This document shows positions 1 through 7,591 of a DNA stretch of 54,590 nucleotides, in pieces. The notes below the pieces were generated by a model, which was not told where the DNA came from, did not search any database, and saw nothing but the letters and a program-made list of their open reading frames with translations. Positions within the stretch are counted from its first letter, which is position 1; each line of letters begins with the position of its first letter. A program made the translations under genes and the position numbers. This DNA comes from an uncultured Oscillospiraceae bacterium. GTDB taxonomy: Bacteria; Bacillota; Clostridia; Oscillospirales; Oscillospiraceae. The stretch is taken from the NCBI GenBank assembly GCA_934589155.1, contig CAKTNP010000011.1:1-54590 (forward strand), given 5' to 3'.

Positions 1-31
1 CTTGCCCCTGACGGACGCTGCCGCGGCCGTC

Positions 32-77
32 AATGGCATTCAAGAGGTCAGCGGTTCGATCCCGCTTATCTCCACCA
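32..77 (+). tRNA. 3' half of tRNA-Ala(GGC), probable att core
   Basis: The stretch folds as the right-hand part of a tRNA: anticodon loop with GGC (35-37), 3' anticodon strand TCAAG (40-44), a T arm with AGCGG/CCGCT around TTCGATC (50-66), acceptor strand TATCTCC, discriminator A and encoded CCA (75-77). A 5' strand GGGGATA would pair with it and give the G3:U70 pair typical of alanine tRNA. The upstream bases 1-31 do not pair with the anticodon stem and show no D arm, so this is not a complete tRNA. A break at the anticodon loop, followed by an integrase gene, is what a tRNA-targeting integrative element leaves as its attachment core. Confidence 0.75.
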
Positions 78-78
78 A

Positions 79-115
79 AAAAACCATCGATTTCATTTGA
101 AATCGATGGTTTTTC
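79..115 (+). terminator. Terminator after the tRNA-Ala remnant
   Basis: A perfect 15-bp stem (80-94 with 99-113) closes an ATTT loop and is followed by a T run. It sits two bases after the tRNA CCA, as expected for a tRNA terminator that stayed with the 3' half. Confidence 0.8.
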
Positions 116-218
116 TATATTTTTCAGCCTGTTTTGTGCTGGGCGTTTTCACCTTGGACAACAAATGGACAACAGACCTTCTCAATTTCTTCTTTCTTAC
201 TGTGGGAAGGAAGAAGTT

Positions 219-1007
219 ATGGCATCTATCAAAGAAGAAAAAACAAGAGGCAAACGTCTTTCATACAAGTTTCGTGTGTGTTTGGGACGTGATGAAAACG
301 GCAGGCAAATTTCAAAGGCAATGCGCTGGAATCCCCCTGAGGACATGACCCCTGCAAAGGCAAAGAAGGAAGCGCAGCGGGTGGCGGCGGTTTGGGAAGC
401 AGAGCAAAAGGAAGTCTTTGAACGCCAAAAGGCGCAACAAGAAGGGCGCAAAACGGACTATACCTTCGGGCAGTTCGTAGATGAAGTTTGGGTTCCTCTT
501 TGTGTTCGTGACGGCTCCCACCGCCCTTCTACGATTGCCATGTACACCAACATTTTGAAGGTCATGCGCCCGCATTTTGAAGAGCTGCTTCTGAATGAGA
601 TTTCAGGCATTCAAATCACGCAGTATTTAACATGGCTTCGCAATGACTATCGGACGCAGTACGGTAACCCCCTCGCCGAAAAATCCATCAAGCACCATTA
701 CAATTGGCTTCAGATGGCCGTGCGAGGGATAGCTACGCTGTCCTTTGTGGCCCTGACCTATGGCCTGTCCATCTGGCTGCGGAACACCACCAATCTGCTG
801 TTTCTGGGGCTGTGCCTGCTGGCTCTGCCCCTGGTGTGGAACCAGACCCTGTGCCTGTTTACCCACGGCGGCCTTCTCACCGGGAGCAAGACCTTGCTTT
901 GGTTGGGCAGCTCCGGGTGGAATCCCATGGCCCCCGTGGCCCTGGTCCTGGGCTATACCCTGCCGGTGATTCTCCTGGCGGAGCGGAGGCACCAGAGAGG
1001 CTTGTGA
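219..1007 (+). pseudogene. Truncated tyrosine integrase fused in frame to a membrane-protein tail
   Basis: The start ATG at 219 follows GGAAGGAAG. Residues 1 to about 165 look like the front half of a phage or conjugative-element tyrosine recombinase: an arm-type DNA-binding region (MASIKEEKTRGKRLSYKF) and the SAM-like core-binding domain. At about 705-720 the sequence changes abruptly to a hydrophobic protein of three or four membrane segments ending at 1007. The recombinase catalytic domain (R..HxxR..Y) is absent, so it cannot recombine DNA. Base composition also switches: about 42% GC around 241-300 against near 60% after 840. The second half resembles the end of an ABC-2-type permease, but I do not recognise it firmly. 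It may be a deletion scar or an assembly misjoin. Confidence 0.7.
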
Positions 1008-1018
1008 CACAAAACGCC

Positions 1019-1057
1019 AAAGGCCCCCGGCAGCTCCATAAACTGCCGGGGGCCTTG
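1019..1057. terminator. Bidirectional terminator between converging genes
   Basis: A 14-bp GC-rich inverted repeat (about 1020-1033 with 1043-1056) lies between the stop of the chimeric ORF and the stop of spoIID. Both genes converge on it. Confidence 0.7.
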
Positions 1058-1066
1058 TCCATAGGG

Positions 1067-2110
1067 CTAGCTGCCAGCGGCTGCCAGCTCCGTGCCGGGG
1101 TAGTAGTGGGCCAGGATCTCCCGGAAATCGCTGCCGGATTCCGCCATGGCCTTGGCGCCGTACTGGCTCATGCCCACCCGGTGGCCGCTGCCATGGGTGG
1201 TGAAGGACACGGTGTCGCCCTCGGCGGAAACGGAGAACACCGTGGACCGAAGGCCCAGCAGGCTCCGCAGCTCCAAGCCTGTGAAGAGGGCACCGCCGAT
1301 TTCCATTTCGTCCACGCCGCCGCCCTCGGTCTCCGTCACGGCGCCGAACCAGGTCTCCGGGCTCCCGGACAGGTCGGCCTCCGGATGGACCGACAGGAGC
1401 AGGTCCCGAAGCTCCGGGGCGGAGAAGGACCTGGTCTCGCCGTCGTGGAGGGCGCCCTCCTCGCCGGGACTGTTCACGGATCGGAGATAGGGCACATCGT
1501 TGCCCCAGACCTCCACGGCGGCCTCTGTTCGGCCGCCGGAGCTGGAGAAATAGGTGGCGTCGATGAGGGCTCCTTCATAAAACAGGGCCTGGCCGTCGGT
1601 GGCGTGGACCGCCTGGGCCGCCTGCTCCGCCGCTGCCTCCGCGGTGTCGGGGCCCTCCTTGGCGGCGTAGTCCTCATAGCGGATCCAGGCCTGGCAGCAG
1701 CTGGGGTCTGTGCAGAGATCCGCGTTTTCATGCTTGCCTCCCAGAACCCGCTGCCGCAGGGCGTAGGTCCGGGCCACTACGGCCTGGGCCTTCTGGGCCT
1801 CCAGGGGGAAGGAGGCGGGCATTTCCGCCAGCAGGACCCCGCCCAGGTATTCGTCCAGAGGCAGCTGCATGACGGTGCCGTCCTCCCGCAGAATGTCCAG
1901 GAGCATAGCCCCGTCCGCCGGAGGCAGGGACAGAGCCTCCGTGGGAGCCCGGGCCTCGGCAGGGGACGCGGGTGGCTTGGTCACCGGCGGGCCCGACTCC
2001 TGGGCGGTGACGGCGCCGGTCGGGGGAGAGGGGAGCCGAGCCTCCAGCAGGGCCGGGATCCCCAACCCCAAAACCCCGGCCAGGATCCCGGCGAGTAACT
2101 TATGCTTCAT
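1067..2110 (-). CDS. spoIID: Stage II sporulation protein D (SpoIID), lytic transglycosylase
   Basis: 347 aa. An N-terminal signal anchor (about residues 4-24) is followed by a proline-rich linker and the SpoIID/LytB domain (about 68-345). The motif LAEMPASFPLEA carries Glu96, matching the catalytic glutamate that cleaves glycan strands in the septum during engulfment. Cys133 and Cys139 in CTDPSCC have the six-residue spacing of the zinc ligands of Clostridioides difficile SpoIID. The C-terminal motif GHRVGMSQYGAKAMAE is the family signature. In the mother cell SpoIID acts with SpoIIM and SpoIIP; neither is in the window and the gene stands alone. The start follows AAGGAGG-like sequence on the minus strand. 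No SigE promoter was assigned. Confidence 0.93.
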   Translation of the reverse strand: MKHKLLAGILAGVLGLGIPALLEARLPSPPTGAVTAQESGPPVTKPPASPAEARAPTEALSLPPADGAMLLDILREDGTVMQLPLDEYLGGVLLAEMPASFPLEAQKAQAVVARTYALRQRVLGGKHENADLCTDPSCCQAWIRYEDYAAKEGPDTAEAAAEQAAQAVHATDGQALFYEGALIDATYFSSSGGRTEAAVEVWGNDVPYLRSVNSPGEEGALHDGETRSFSAPELRDLLLSVHPEADLSGSPETWFGAVTETEGGGVDEMEIGGALFTGLELRSLLGLRSTVFSVSAEGDTVSFTTHGSGHRVGMSQYGAKAMAESGSDFREILAHYYPGTELAAAGS

Positions 2111-2255
2111 AAAAAGCGCCTCCTTCGTGTGTGGTATGACGTATCATACCCCAGCGTGACGGGAGATTTTGTAGGAATCCGGGCTCCCGGCGAAAGTACC
2201 CATTGCCTCCCATTTCCGGACGGGATCCCGGAGAATCAGGGAAAATCCGGGGCGC

Positions 2256-2284
2256 TTGACAAAACATAATGGTGGGATTATGAT
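2256..2284 (+). promoter_or_regulatory. SigA-type promoter of trkH
   Basis: TTGACA (2256-2261) and TATGAT (2279-2284) are separated by 17 bases, about 65 bases before the trkH start. Confidence 0.75.
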
Positions 2285-2349
2285 ACCTGTATATACTGGA
2301 GGCGAAGGCGGGTGCTTTGCGGAAAATCCCGGTAGAGGAGAGCGTTGGA

Positions 2350-3789
2350 ATGAATCGAAAAATGATACTGTGCTTTCTGGGCATGACGGCATTGCTGGAG
2401 GCGGGGCTGATGCTGCTGCCGGCTCTGGTGGCCCTGATCTACGGGGAGACATCCGGTTATGCCTTTCTGTGGTCCATTGGGATATGCCTGCTGCTGGGGC
2501 TCATAGGAGCGCTGACCAAGCCGGAGAAGCGGACCATGTTCGCCAAGGACGGCTTTGTGGCGGTGAGCCTGTGCTGGATCGTACTGAGTCTCATCGGAGC
2601 CCTGCCCTTTACCATCTCCGGGGAGATCCCCCACTACATCGACGCCGTATTTGAGACGGTGTCCGGCTTTACCACAACGGGCTCCAGTATCCTGACCAAT
2701 GTAGAAGATCTGAGCCGCTGCATGCTGTTCTGGCGGAGCCTGACCCACTGGGTCGGCGGTATGGGGATCCTGGTGTTCATGCTGGCTTTCCTGCCCTCCC
2801 TGGGGGGACAGACCATCCATCTGCTGCGGGCGGAGAGCCCCGGCCCCACCGTGGATAAGGTGGTGCCCCGGATGCGGGACTCCGCCAAGATCCTGTATCT
2901 TATCTATCTGGGCATGACGGTGGTACTGATCCTATTGTACATCCTGGCGGGGATGCCGGTCTTTGACAGCCTGTGCATTGCCTTCGGCACGGCGGGCACC
3001 GGCGGCTTTGCCATTACGGGGGATAGTCTGAACCATTATTCCCCCCTGATCCAAACCATCACTACGGTTTTCATGTTCCTGTTCGGCGTGAACTTCTCCA
3101 TGTACTTCTTTATCCTGAAGCGGAAGTGGAAGGCCGCCTTTTCCATGTCCGAGGTGTGGACCTATTTTGCCATTGTGGCGCTGGCCACCCTGGCCATTAC
3201 CCTCAACACCCGAGAGTATTATGACACCGCCGGGCAGTCCCTGCACCATGCGGCCTTTTCCGTCAGCAGCGTCATTACCACCACGGGCTACGGCACCGTG
3301 GACTTCAGCCTGTGGCCGGAGTTCTCACGGGTGATATTATGTCTGCTCATGATCATAGGCGCCTGCGCTGGATCCACCGGCGGCGGCTTTAAGGTGTCCC
3401 GGGTCATGCTCCTGTACAAGGCCAGCCGCAACGAGCTGCGGAAGCTGATCCACCCCAACAGCGTCAAGGTGGCCCGGATAGACGGCCGCCCGGTGCCGGA
3501 GGATACTCTCCGGGGCGTGTGGCTGTATCTGGCGGTGTATGTGGCGGTGCTGGCCGGGTCCGTGTTACTGGTGTCCCTGGATAACTTCGACGCTTCCACC
3601 ACCGTGACTTCCGTGCTGGCCACCCTCAACAACATCGGCCCGGGCCTCAACATGGTGGGGCCGGCGGGGTCCTTTGCGGCAATGTCCTATGCTTCCAAGA
3701 TCGTGCTGATCCTGGACATGCTGCTGGGACGGCTGGAGCTGTTCCCGGTGCTGTTCTTGTTCCTGCCCAGCACCTGGCTGAAGAAGTGA
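2350..3789 (+). CDS. trkH: TrkH-family potassium uptake channel subunit
   Basis: 479 aa from ATG 2350, chosen because GAGGAG lies about 8 bases upstream; an in-frame ATG 33 bases earlier has no ribosome site. The protein is a four-fold pseudo-repeated membrane channel. The four selectivity-filter segments are visible: SGFTTTGSS (near 105), FGTAGTGGF (near 215), ITTTGYGT (near 315) and NNIGPGLN (near 430). The MGGMGI-like stretch THWVGGMGI after the first pore is typical of TrkH/KtrB. It moves K+ (with Na+ or H+) across the plasma membrane, normally gated by a cytosolic RCK partner TrkA/KtrA. No such partner is adjacent, so it must be encoded elsewhere. A strong promoter precedes it and a tRNA follows. 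Confidence 0.93.
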   Translation: MNRKMILCFLGMTALLEAGLMLLPALVALIYGETSGYAFLWSIGICLLLGLIGALTKPEKRTMFAKDGFVAVSLCWIVLSLIGALPFTISGEIPHYIDAVFETVSGFTTTGSSILTNVEDLSRCMLFWRSLTHWVGGMGILVFMLAFLPSLGGQTIHLLRAESPGPTVDKVVPRMRDSAKILYLIYLGMTVVLILLYILAGMPVFDSLCIAFGTAGTGGFAITGDSLNHYSPLIQTITTVFMFLFGVNFSMYFFILKRKWKAAFSMSEVWTYFAIVALATLAITLNTREYYDTAGQSLHHAAFSVSSVITTTGYGTVDFSLWPEFSRVILCLLMIIGACAGSTGGGFKVSRVMLLYKASRNELRKLIHPNSVKVARIDGRPVPEDTLRGVWLYLAVYVAVLAGSVLLVSLDNFDASTTVTSVLATLNNIGPGLNMVGPAGSFAAMSYASKIVLILDMLLGRLELFPVLFLFLPSTWLKK

Positions 3790-3833
3790 TCCGGAAGCCC
3801 ACGGAAAAAGTCGAACATTTTGAAAATAAGTGT

Positions 3834-3862
3834 TGACAACGGCCAAACGGTATGGTAATATA
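3834..3862 (+). promoter_or_regulatory. Promoter of tRNA-Leu
   Basis: TTGACA (3834-3839), 17 bases, TAATAT (3857-3862), about 54 bases before the tRNA. Confidence 0.75.
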
Positions 3863-3915
3863 CTGAGGCGGTCGGGAGACAGCTTCTGAAATGAACTTCC
3901 CCGAAAGCCTCATAT

Positions 3916-4003
3916 GCGCGAGTGGTGGAATTGGCAGACTCGCTAGATTCAGGTTCTAGTGTCCACTGCGGACGTGCGGGTTCAAGTCCCGCCTCGCGCA
4001 CCA
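3916..4003 (+). tRNA. tRNA-Leu(CAG)
   Basis: 88 nt including encoded CCA. Acceptor GCGCGAG pairs with CTCGCGC, discriminator A. The anticodon arm CTAGA-TTCAGGT-TCTAG gives anticodon CAG. A long variable arm (TGTCCACTGCGGACG) marks a class II tRNA, and the T arm GCGGG-TTCAAGT-CCCGC is canonical. Confidence 0.96.
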
Positions 4004-4004
4004 T

Positions 4005-4040
4005 GAAAATCCATCCTCTTCGGAGGATGGATTTTTCTTT
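4005..4040 (+). terminator. Terminator of tRNA-Leu
   Basis: A 14-bp stem capped by a TTCG tetraloop (4019-4022), followed by a T run. Confidence 0.88.
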
Positions 4041-4080
4041 GCTCAATTTGGGGAAAAACGCCGGAAATTCCACCGCCGCC

Positions 4081-4109
4081 TTGATTTTTGGGGGATTTCG
4101 TGGTATACT
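4081..4109 (+). promoter_or_regulatory. Promoter of the aminotransferase/MurT/GatD-like operon
   Basis: TTGATT (4081-4086), 17 bases, TATACT (4104-4109), 41 bases before the first gene. Confidence 0.6.
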
Positions 4110-4150
4110 CCCAATGATTATTCCTGCGCATTTCAAAAGGAGGACATGGC

Positions 4151-5401
4151 ATGAATACATCCGTCTTTGAATCTTACGAATCCAACGTTCGTTCCTATTG
4201 CCGCAGCTTTCCCACGGTGTTCACCAAGGCCAAGGGGGCCGTTATGGTGGACGAGGCAGGGAAGGAGTATGTGGACTTTTTCGCCGGGGCCGGCGCGCTG
4301 AACTTCGGCCACAACCCCGACGCCATGGTAGACGCCATTGTGGACTATCTGAAGTCCGACGGCATCGTCCACTCCATGGATATGTACACTGCCCCCAAGC
4401 GGGAATTCCTGGAGACCCTGGAAAACCGGATCCTGAAGCCCCGGGGCCTTGACTACAAGGTCCAGTTTGCCGGGCCCACCGGCACCAACGCCGTGGAGGC
4501 CGCCATTAAGCTGGCACGGAAGGTGAAGGGCCGGGAGAACATTTTCGCCTTTATGGGAGCCTTCCACGGTATGACCATGGGCTCCCTGGCTCTGACCACG
4601 GACCGCTGCTCCCGGGAGGGGGCGGGCCAGATCCTGCCCAATGTGACCCACATTCCGGCACCGGGCATGTTCCAGGGGCTGGACACCATCGCCTATATGG
4701 AGCGGCTCCTGACCGACGACCACTCCGGCGTAGAGAAGCCCGCGGCAGTGGTGCTGGAAACGGTCCAGGCTGACGGCGGCATCAACGTCTTTGACGCGGA
4801 GTGGCTCCGCCGGCTCCGGGACCTCTGCGACAGATACGACATTCTCATGATCGCCGACGATATTCAGGTGGGCTGCGGCCGCACCGGCACCTTCTTCTCC
4901 TTTGAGCGGGCGGGCATCGTACCCGACATGGTGACCCTGTCCAAGTCTATCGGCGGCTGCGGCATGCCTCTGGCCCTGGTGCTCATGAAGCCGGAGTTGG
5001 ACCAGTGGGAGCCGGGCCAGCACACCGGCACTTTCCGGGGCAATCAGCTGTCCCTGGTGGCGGGCAAGATCGGCATGGACATGATGGTGGACCAGCACAT
5101 TGAGGCGGAGGTCCAGCGGAAGGGGAAGATCGTGGAGGAGTTCCTCCGGGACAAGATCCTGCCCCTGGACAGCCGGATCGGCTATCGGGGTATCGGCCTC
5201 ATCTGGGGCGTGGATTTCTCCGCCTTCGGCAAGGATATGACAAAGCCCCTGATGGCGGCCTGCTTCCGCAACGGCCTCATTATCGAGCGGGTGGGCCGGG
5301 ATAACAATGTCCTGAAGATCATGCCGCCTCTGGTCATTGAGGACGAGCTGCTGCTCCGGGGCCTGGAGATCATCCGTGCATCGCTGCAGGAGATCCTGTA
5401 A
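4151..5401 (+). CDS. EctB-like class III aminotransferase (probable diaminobutyrate-2-oxoglutarate transaminase)
   Basis: 416 aa, full length for a class III (fold type I) PLP aminotransferase. The opening ESYESNVRSYCRSFP and the following DFFAGAGALNFGHN resemble EctB, which makes L-2,4-diaminobutyrate from aspartate semialdehyde and glutamate. The PLP lysine is Lys265 in TLSKSIGG, the ring-nitrogen aspartate lies in IADDIQVGCGRTG (near 236), and the phosphate-binding segment is GPTGTNAVEAA (109-119). The start follows AAAAGGAGG. No ectA or ectC is present, so ectoine synthesis is unlikely. It is first in an operon with a MurT-like ligase and a GatD-like protein (21-base gap). Substrate assignment rests on family resemblance; another omega-amino donor such as ornithine or lysine cannot be excluded. 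Confidence 0.82.
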   Translation: MNTSVFESYESNVRSYCRSFPTVFTKAKGAVMVDEAGKEYVDFFAGAGALNFGHNPDAMVDAIVDYLKSDGIVHSMDMYTAPKREFLETLENRILKPRGLDYKVQFAGPTGTNAVEAAIKLARKVKGRENIFAFMGAFHGMTMGSLALTTDRCSREGAGQILPNVTHIPAPGMFQGLDTIAYMERLLTDDHSGVEKPAAVVLETVQADGGINVFDAEWLRRLRDLCDRYDILMIADDIQVGCGRTGTFFSFERAGIVPDMVTLSKSIGGCGMPLALVLMKPELDQWEPGQHTGTFRGNQLSLVAGKIGMDMMVDQHIEAEVQRKGKIVEEFLRDKILPLDSRIGYRGIGLIWGVDFSAFGKDMTKPLMAACFRNGLIIERVGRDNNVLKIMPPLVIEDELLLRGLEIIRASLQEIL

Positions 5402-5422
5402 GGCAGGGGAGAGACGCACAGC

Positions 5423-6802
5423 ATGAAGAAATTGCGGTTTTATCTGGCCATGTTCGTGGCCAAGACCGGTTACGGGGTCCTGCGGCTCTTGGGGCGGAAC
5501 GCCACGTACCTGCCCGGCAAGGTGGCGGTGAAGCTGTGCCCGGACTTCCTGGCTCAGCTGGCGCCGCCCAAGACGGTGATCGCCGTCACCGGCACCAACG
5601 GAAAGACCACGGTCAGTAACCTTCTGACCTCCATTTTGAAGGAAAACGGCTATTCCGTCACCAACAACAGCTTCGGTTCCAACGTCCAGGCGGGCGTTGC
5701 CACGGCCCTGCTGGTAGACTCCACCTGGGGAGGCAAGGCGAAAAAGGACATTGCGGTCCTGGAGGTGGATGAGCGCAGTTCCCTGCTGGTGTACCCTCAC
5801 CTCACGCCGGATTTTCTTGTGTGCAACAATATCATGCGGGATTCCATCAAGCGCAACGCCCACACGGGCTTCATTTCCTATATCATTGACAAGGCCTTGC
5901 CGGACGAAACCCACCTGATCCTCAACGGCGACGACCTGATCTGCGCCACCCTGGGGCCCAACTGCAAGAACCGGACCTACTTCGGCCTGGATGCGGAAAA
6001 GCCTGCGGAGAGCCGGCCCCAGTTCATCCGAGACGTGGTGTACTGCCCCCGCTGCGGCGCAGCCCTGGAGGCGGAGTATATCCGCTATAATCACATCGGC
6101 CGGATGTACTGCCCCCACTGCGGCCTCAAGTCCCCGGACCGGGACTTCGTGGTGACGGACATTGATCGAAAGAACGAAACATTGACCATTGCCCATGACG
6201 GCAAGGAAGAGAAATTCCGACTTCTCAACGACAACGTGGTCAATATCTACAACTTCTGCGGTGCAGTGGCGGTATTGACCCGGGTGGGCCTCAGTTATGA
6301 GCAGATCGCCAAGGGCTTCCGGAACTCCAAGATCGTGGAGAGCCGCTACGAGGAGCTGGACGTGGGAAATACCCACATCGTTATGCAGATGGCCAAGGGT
6401 CAGAATCCCATTGCCTGCGCCCGGTGCTTCAGCTATGTGGCTCAGTACCCCGGGGAGAACAAGGGCGTCATTATCATTATCGATGACGTGGGGGATAACA
6501 ACGGCAACTCCGAGAGCACCTGCTGGCTCTATGACTGCGACTATTCCTATCTGGCGGATCCCTCCATCGGGCAGATCGTCTTCGGCGGCCCCCGGTGCCG
6601 GGACCACTATCTCCGGGCCCTGCTGGCGGGGGTCAGCGCCGACAAGATGAAGATCACCGAGGATTCCGCCAGAGCGGCGGACCTGTTGGATGTGGAAGGC
6701 CGGACCAACCTCTTTGTGCTCCACGAGCTATACCGGCCGGGTGACGCGGCGGCCATCAAGGCAAGGCTCACGGAACGCTGCCAGGGAGGTGCTGAGAAAT
6801 GA
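5423..6802 (+). CDS. murT: MurT-like Mur ligase family protein
   Basis: 459 aa, matching MurT in length and domains. An N-terminal hydrophobic segment is followed by the Mur ligase ATP site TGTNGKTT (56-63), a four-cysteine zinc ribbon (Cys208, 211, 230, 233) inside the central domain as in MurT, and a C-terminal DUF1727-type domain with the aspartates of WLYDCDYSYL. In Gram-positives MurT and GatD amidate the D-Glu of lipid II to iso-glutamine, MurT activating the carboxylate with ATP and GatD supplying ammonia. Here the ATP site is intact, but the partner GatD lacks its catalytic residues and the operon starts with an aminotransferase. The amine acceptor may therefore differ. ATGA overlap with the next gene suggests translational coupling. 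Confidence 0.85.
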   Translation: MKKLRFYLAMFVAKTGYGVLRLLGRNATYLPGKVAVKLCPDFLAQLAPPKTVIAVTGTNGKTTVSNLLTSILKENGYSVTNNSFGSNVQAGVATALLVDSTWGGKAKKDIAVLEVDERSSLLVYPHLTPDFLVCNNIMRDSIKRNAHTGFISYIIDKALPDETHLILNGDDLICATLGPNCKNRTYFGLDAEKPAESRPQFIRDVVYCPRCGAALEAEYIRYNHIGRMYCPHCGLKSPDRDFVVTDIDRKNETLTIAHDGKEEKFRLLNDNVVNIYNFCGAVAVLTRVGLSYEQIAKGFRNSKIVESRYEELDVGNTHIVMQMAKGQNPIACARCFSYVAQYPGENKGVIIIIDDVGDNNGNSESTCWLYDCDYSYLADPSIGQIVFGGPRCRDHYLRALLAGVSADKMKITEDSARAADLLDVEGRTNLFVLHELYRPGDAAAIKARLTERCQGGAEK

Positions 6803-7518
6803 CCATCGAGATCCTGTTTGACGAGGTTTGCAGCCTTTACGGCGACGGGCAGAACGCCACCTATCTGGAGGCCACTCTGCCGGAGGCCAATTTCATCCAC
6901 ACGGCCCTGACGGAGGAGCCATATTTCGTGAAGAATACCCCGGACCTGATCTACATCGGCTCCATGCCGGAGAAGGTCCAGCGCCAGGTCATCGAAAAGT
7001 TCCGTCCCCTGAAGGACCGAATCCTGGAGCTGGTGGACGCGGGGGTGACCATTCTGGCCACCGGCAACGCCGGGGAGATCTTCACCAAGGAGATCCATTA
7101 TGTGACCGAGGGAATCATTACCGAGGGCCTGGGCCTGTTCGACCTGACCACCCGGGTGAACCTCTTTGACCGGTACAACGGCAAGGTCCTGGGGGACTGC
7201 GCCGGAATTCCCATTGTGGGCTTTCGGTCCCAGTTCAGCTTTATCTACGGGGACAATTCCGGCTGCTATTTCGCCAAGTGCCTTCGGGGCGACGGCATCA
7301 ACCGGGAGAGCAAGCTGGAGGGACTGCGGAGAAGGAATCTGCTGTGCACCCAGATCCTGGGGCCCATACTGCCCCTGAACCCCCTGTTCTGCGAGTACCT
7401 CCTGAAGCTGGCCGGGGTGGAGACTAAGGCAGCCTACCGGGAGGCTGCCATGGACGCCTATGAGCAGCATTTGAAGGAATTCCGGGACCCGAAAGTGGTC
7501 TTCGGACACAATATCTAA
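6799..7518 (+). CDS. GatD-like protein without the amidotransferase catalytic residues
   Basis: 239 aa, aligning over its whole length with GatD, the class I glutamine amidotransferase subunit of lipid II amidation (N-terminal EILFDEVCSLYGDGQN, middle GITEGLGLFDLTTRVN-like segment, C-terminal LGPILPLNP). The nucleophile motif CGGYQ of Staphylococcus GatD corresponds to GNAGE (Gly89 replaces the Cys). The catalytic His of LHGPILPKN corresponds to Leu187 in ILGPILPLN. The GGG oxyanion strand is also altered (YIGSMPEK). Both changes are clear in the DNA and the frame is otherwise intact, so this is a folded pseudoenzyme rather than a decayed gene. It probably still binds the MurT-like ligase. 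Its function is unknown. The start overlaps the murT-like stop by 4 bases. Confidence 0.85.
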   Translation: MTIEILFDEVCSLYGDGQNATYLEATLPEANFIHTALTEEPYFVKNTPDLIYIGSMPEKVQRQVIEKFRPLKDRILELVDAGVTILATGNAGEIFTKEIHYVTEGIITEGLGLFDLTTRVNLFDRYNGKVLGDCAGIPIVGFRSQFSFIYGDNSGCYFAKCLRGDGINRESKLEGLRRRNLLCTQILGPILPLNPLFCEYLLKLAGVETKAAYREAAMDAYEQHLKEFRDPKVVFGHNI

Positions 7519-7529
7519 TCAAAACCAAT

Positions 7530-7566
7530 GAAAGGCTCTCTGCCGGATGGCAGAGAGCCTTTTTGT
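7530..7566. terminator. Terminator, likely bidirectional
   Basis: Stem of 14 bp (7531-7544 with 7549-7562), loop GGAT, then T run. It ends the GatD-like operon and faces the stop of the histidine kinase. Confidence 0.85.
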
Positions 7567-7591
7567 ATGCGGGCATTGGATTGCAAATTGC

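Noticed and set aside
1..77. Complete tRNA ending at 77
   Set aside because: The 5' bases do not form an acceptor, D arm or anticodon stem; class II layouts (Leu, Ser, Tyr) were tried and also fail. Bases 9-32 instead make a separate TGACGG/CCGTCA hairpin.
704..2098. 464-codon plus-strand frame across spoIID
   Set aside because: Shadow frame: Gly/Arg/Ala-rich without motifs, while spoIID on the other strand has full signatures and catalytic residues.
4151..5401. Ectoine biosynthesis locus
   Set aside because: No ectA or ectC nearby; the partners are Mur-ligase and GatD-like genes.
4133..6724. 863-codon open frame on the minus strand
   Set aside because: It lies opposite the aminotransferase and MurT-like genes, has a low-complexity His/Gly/Val/Leu-rich composition typical of the complement of GC-rich coding DNA, and no ribosome site.
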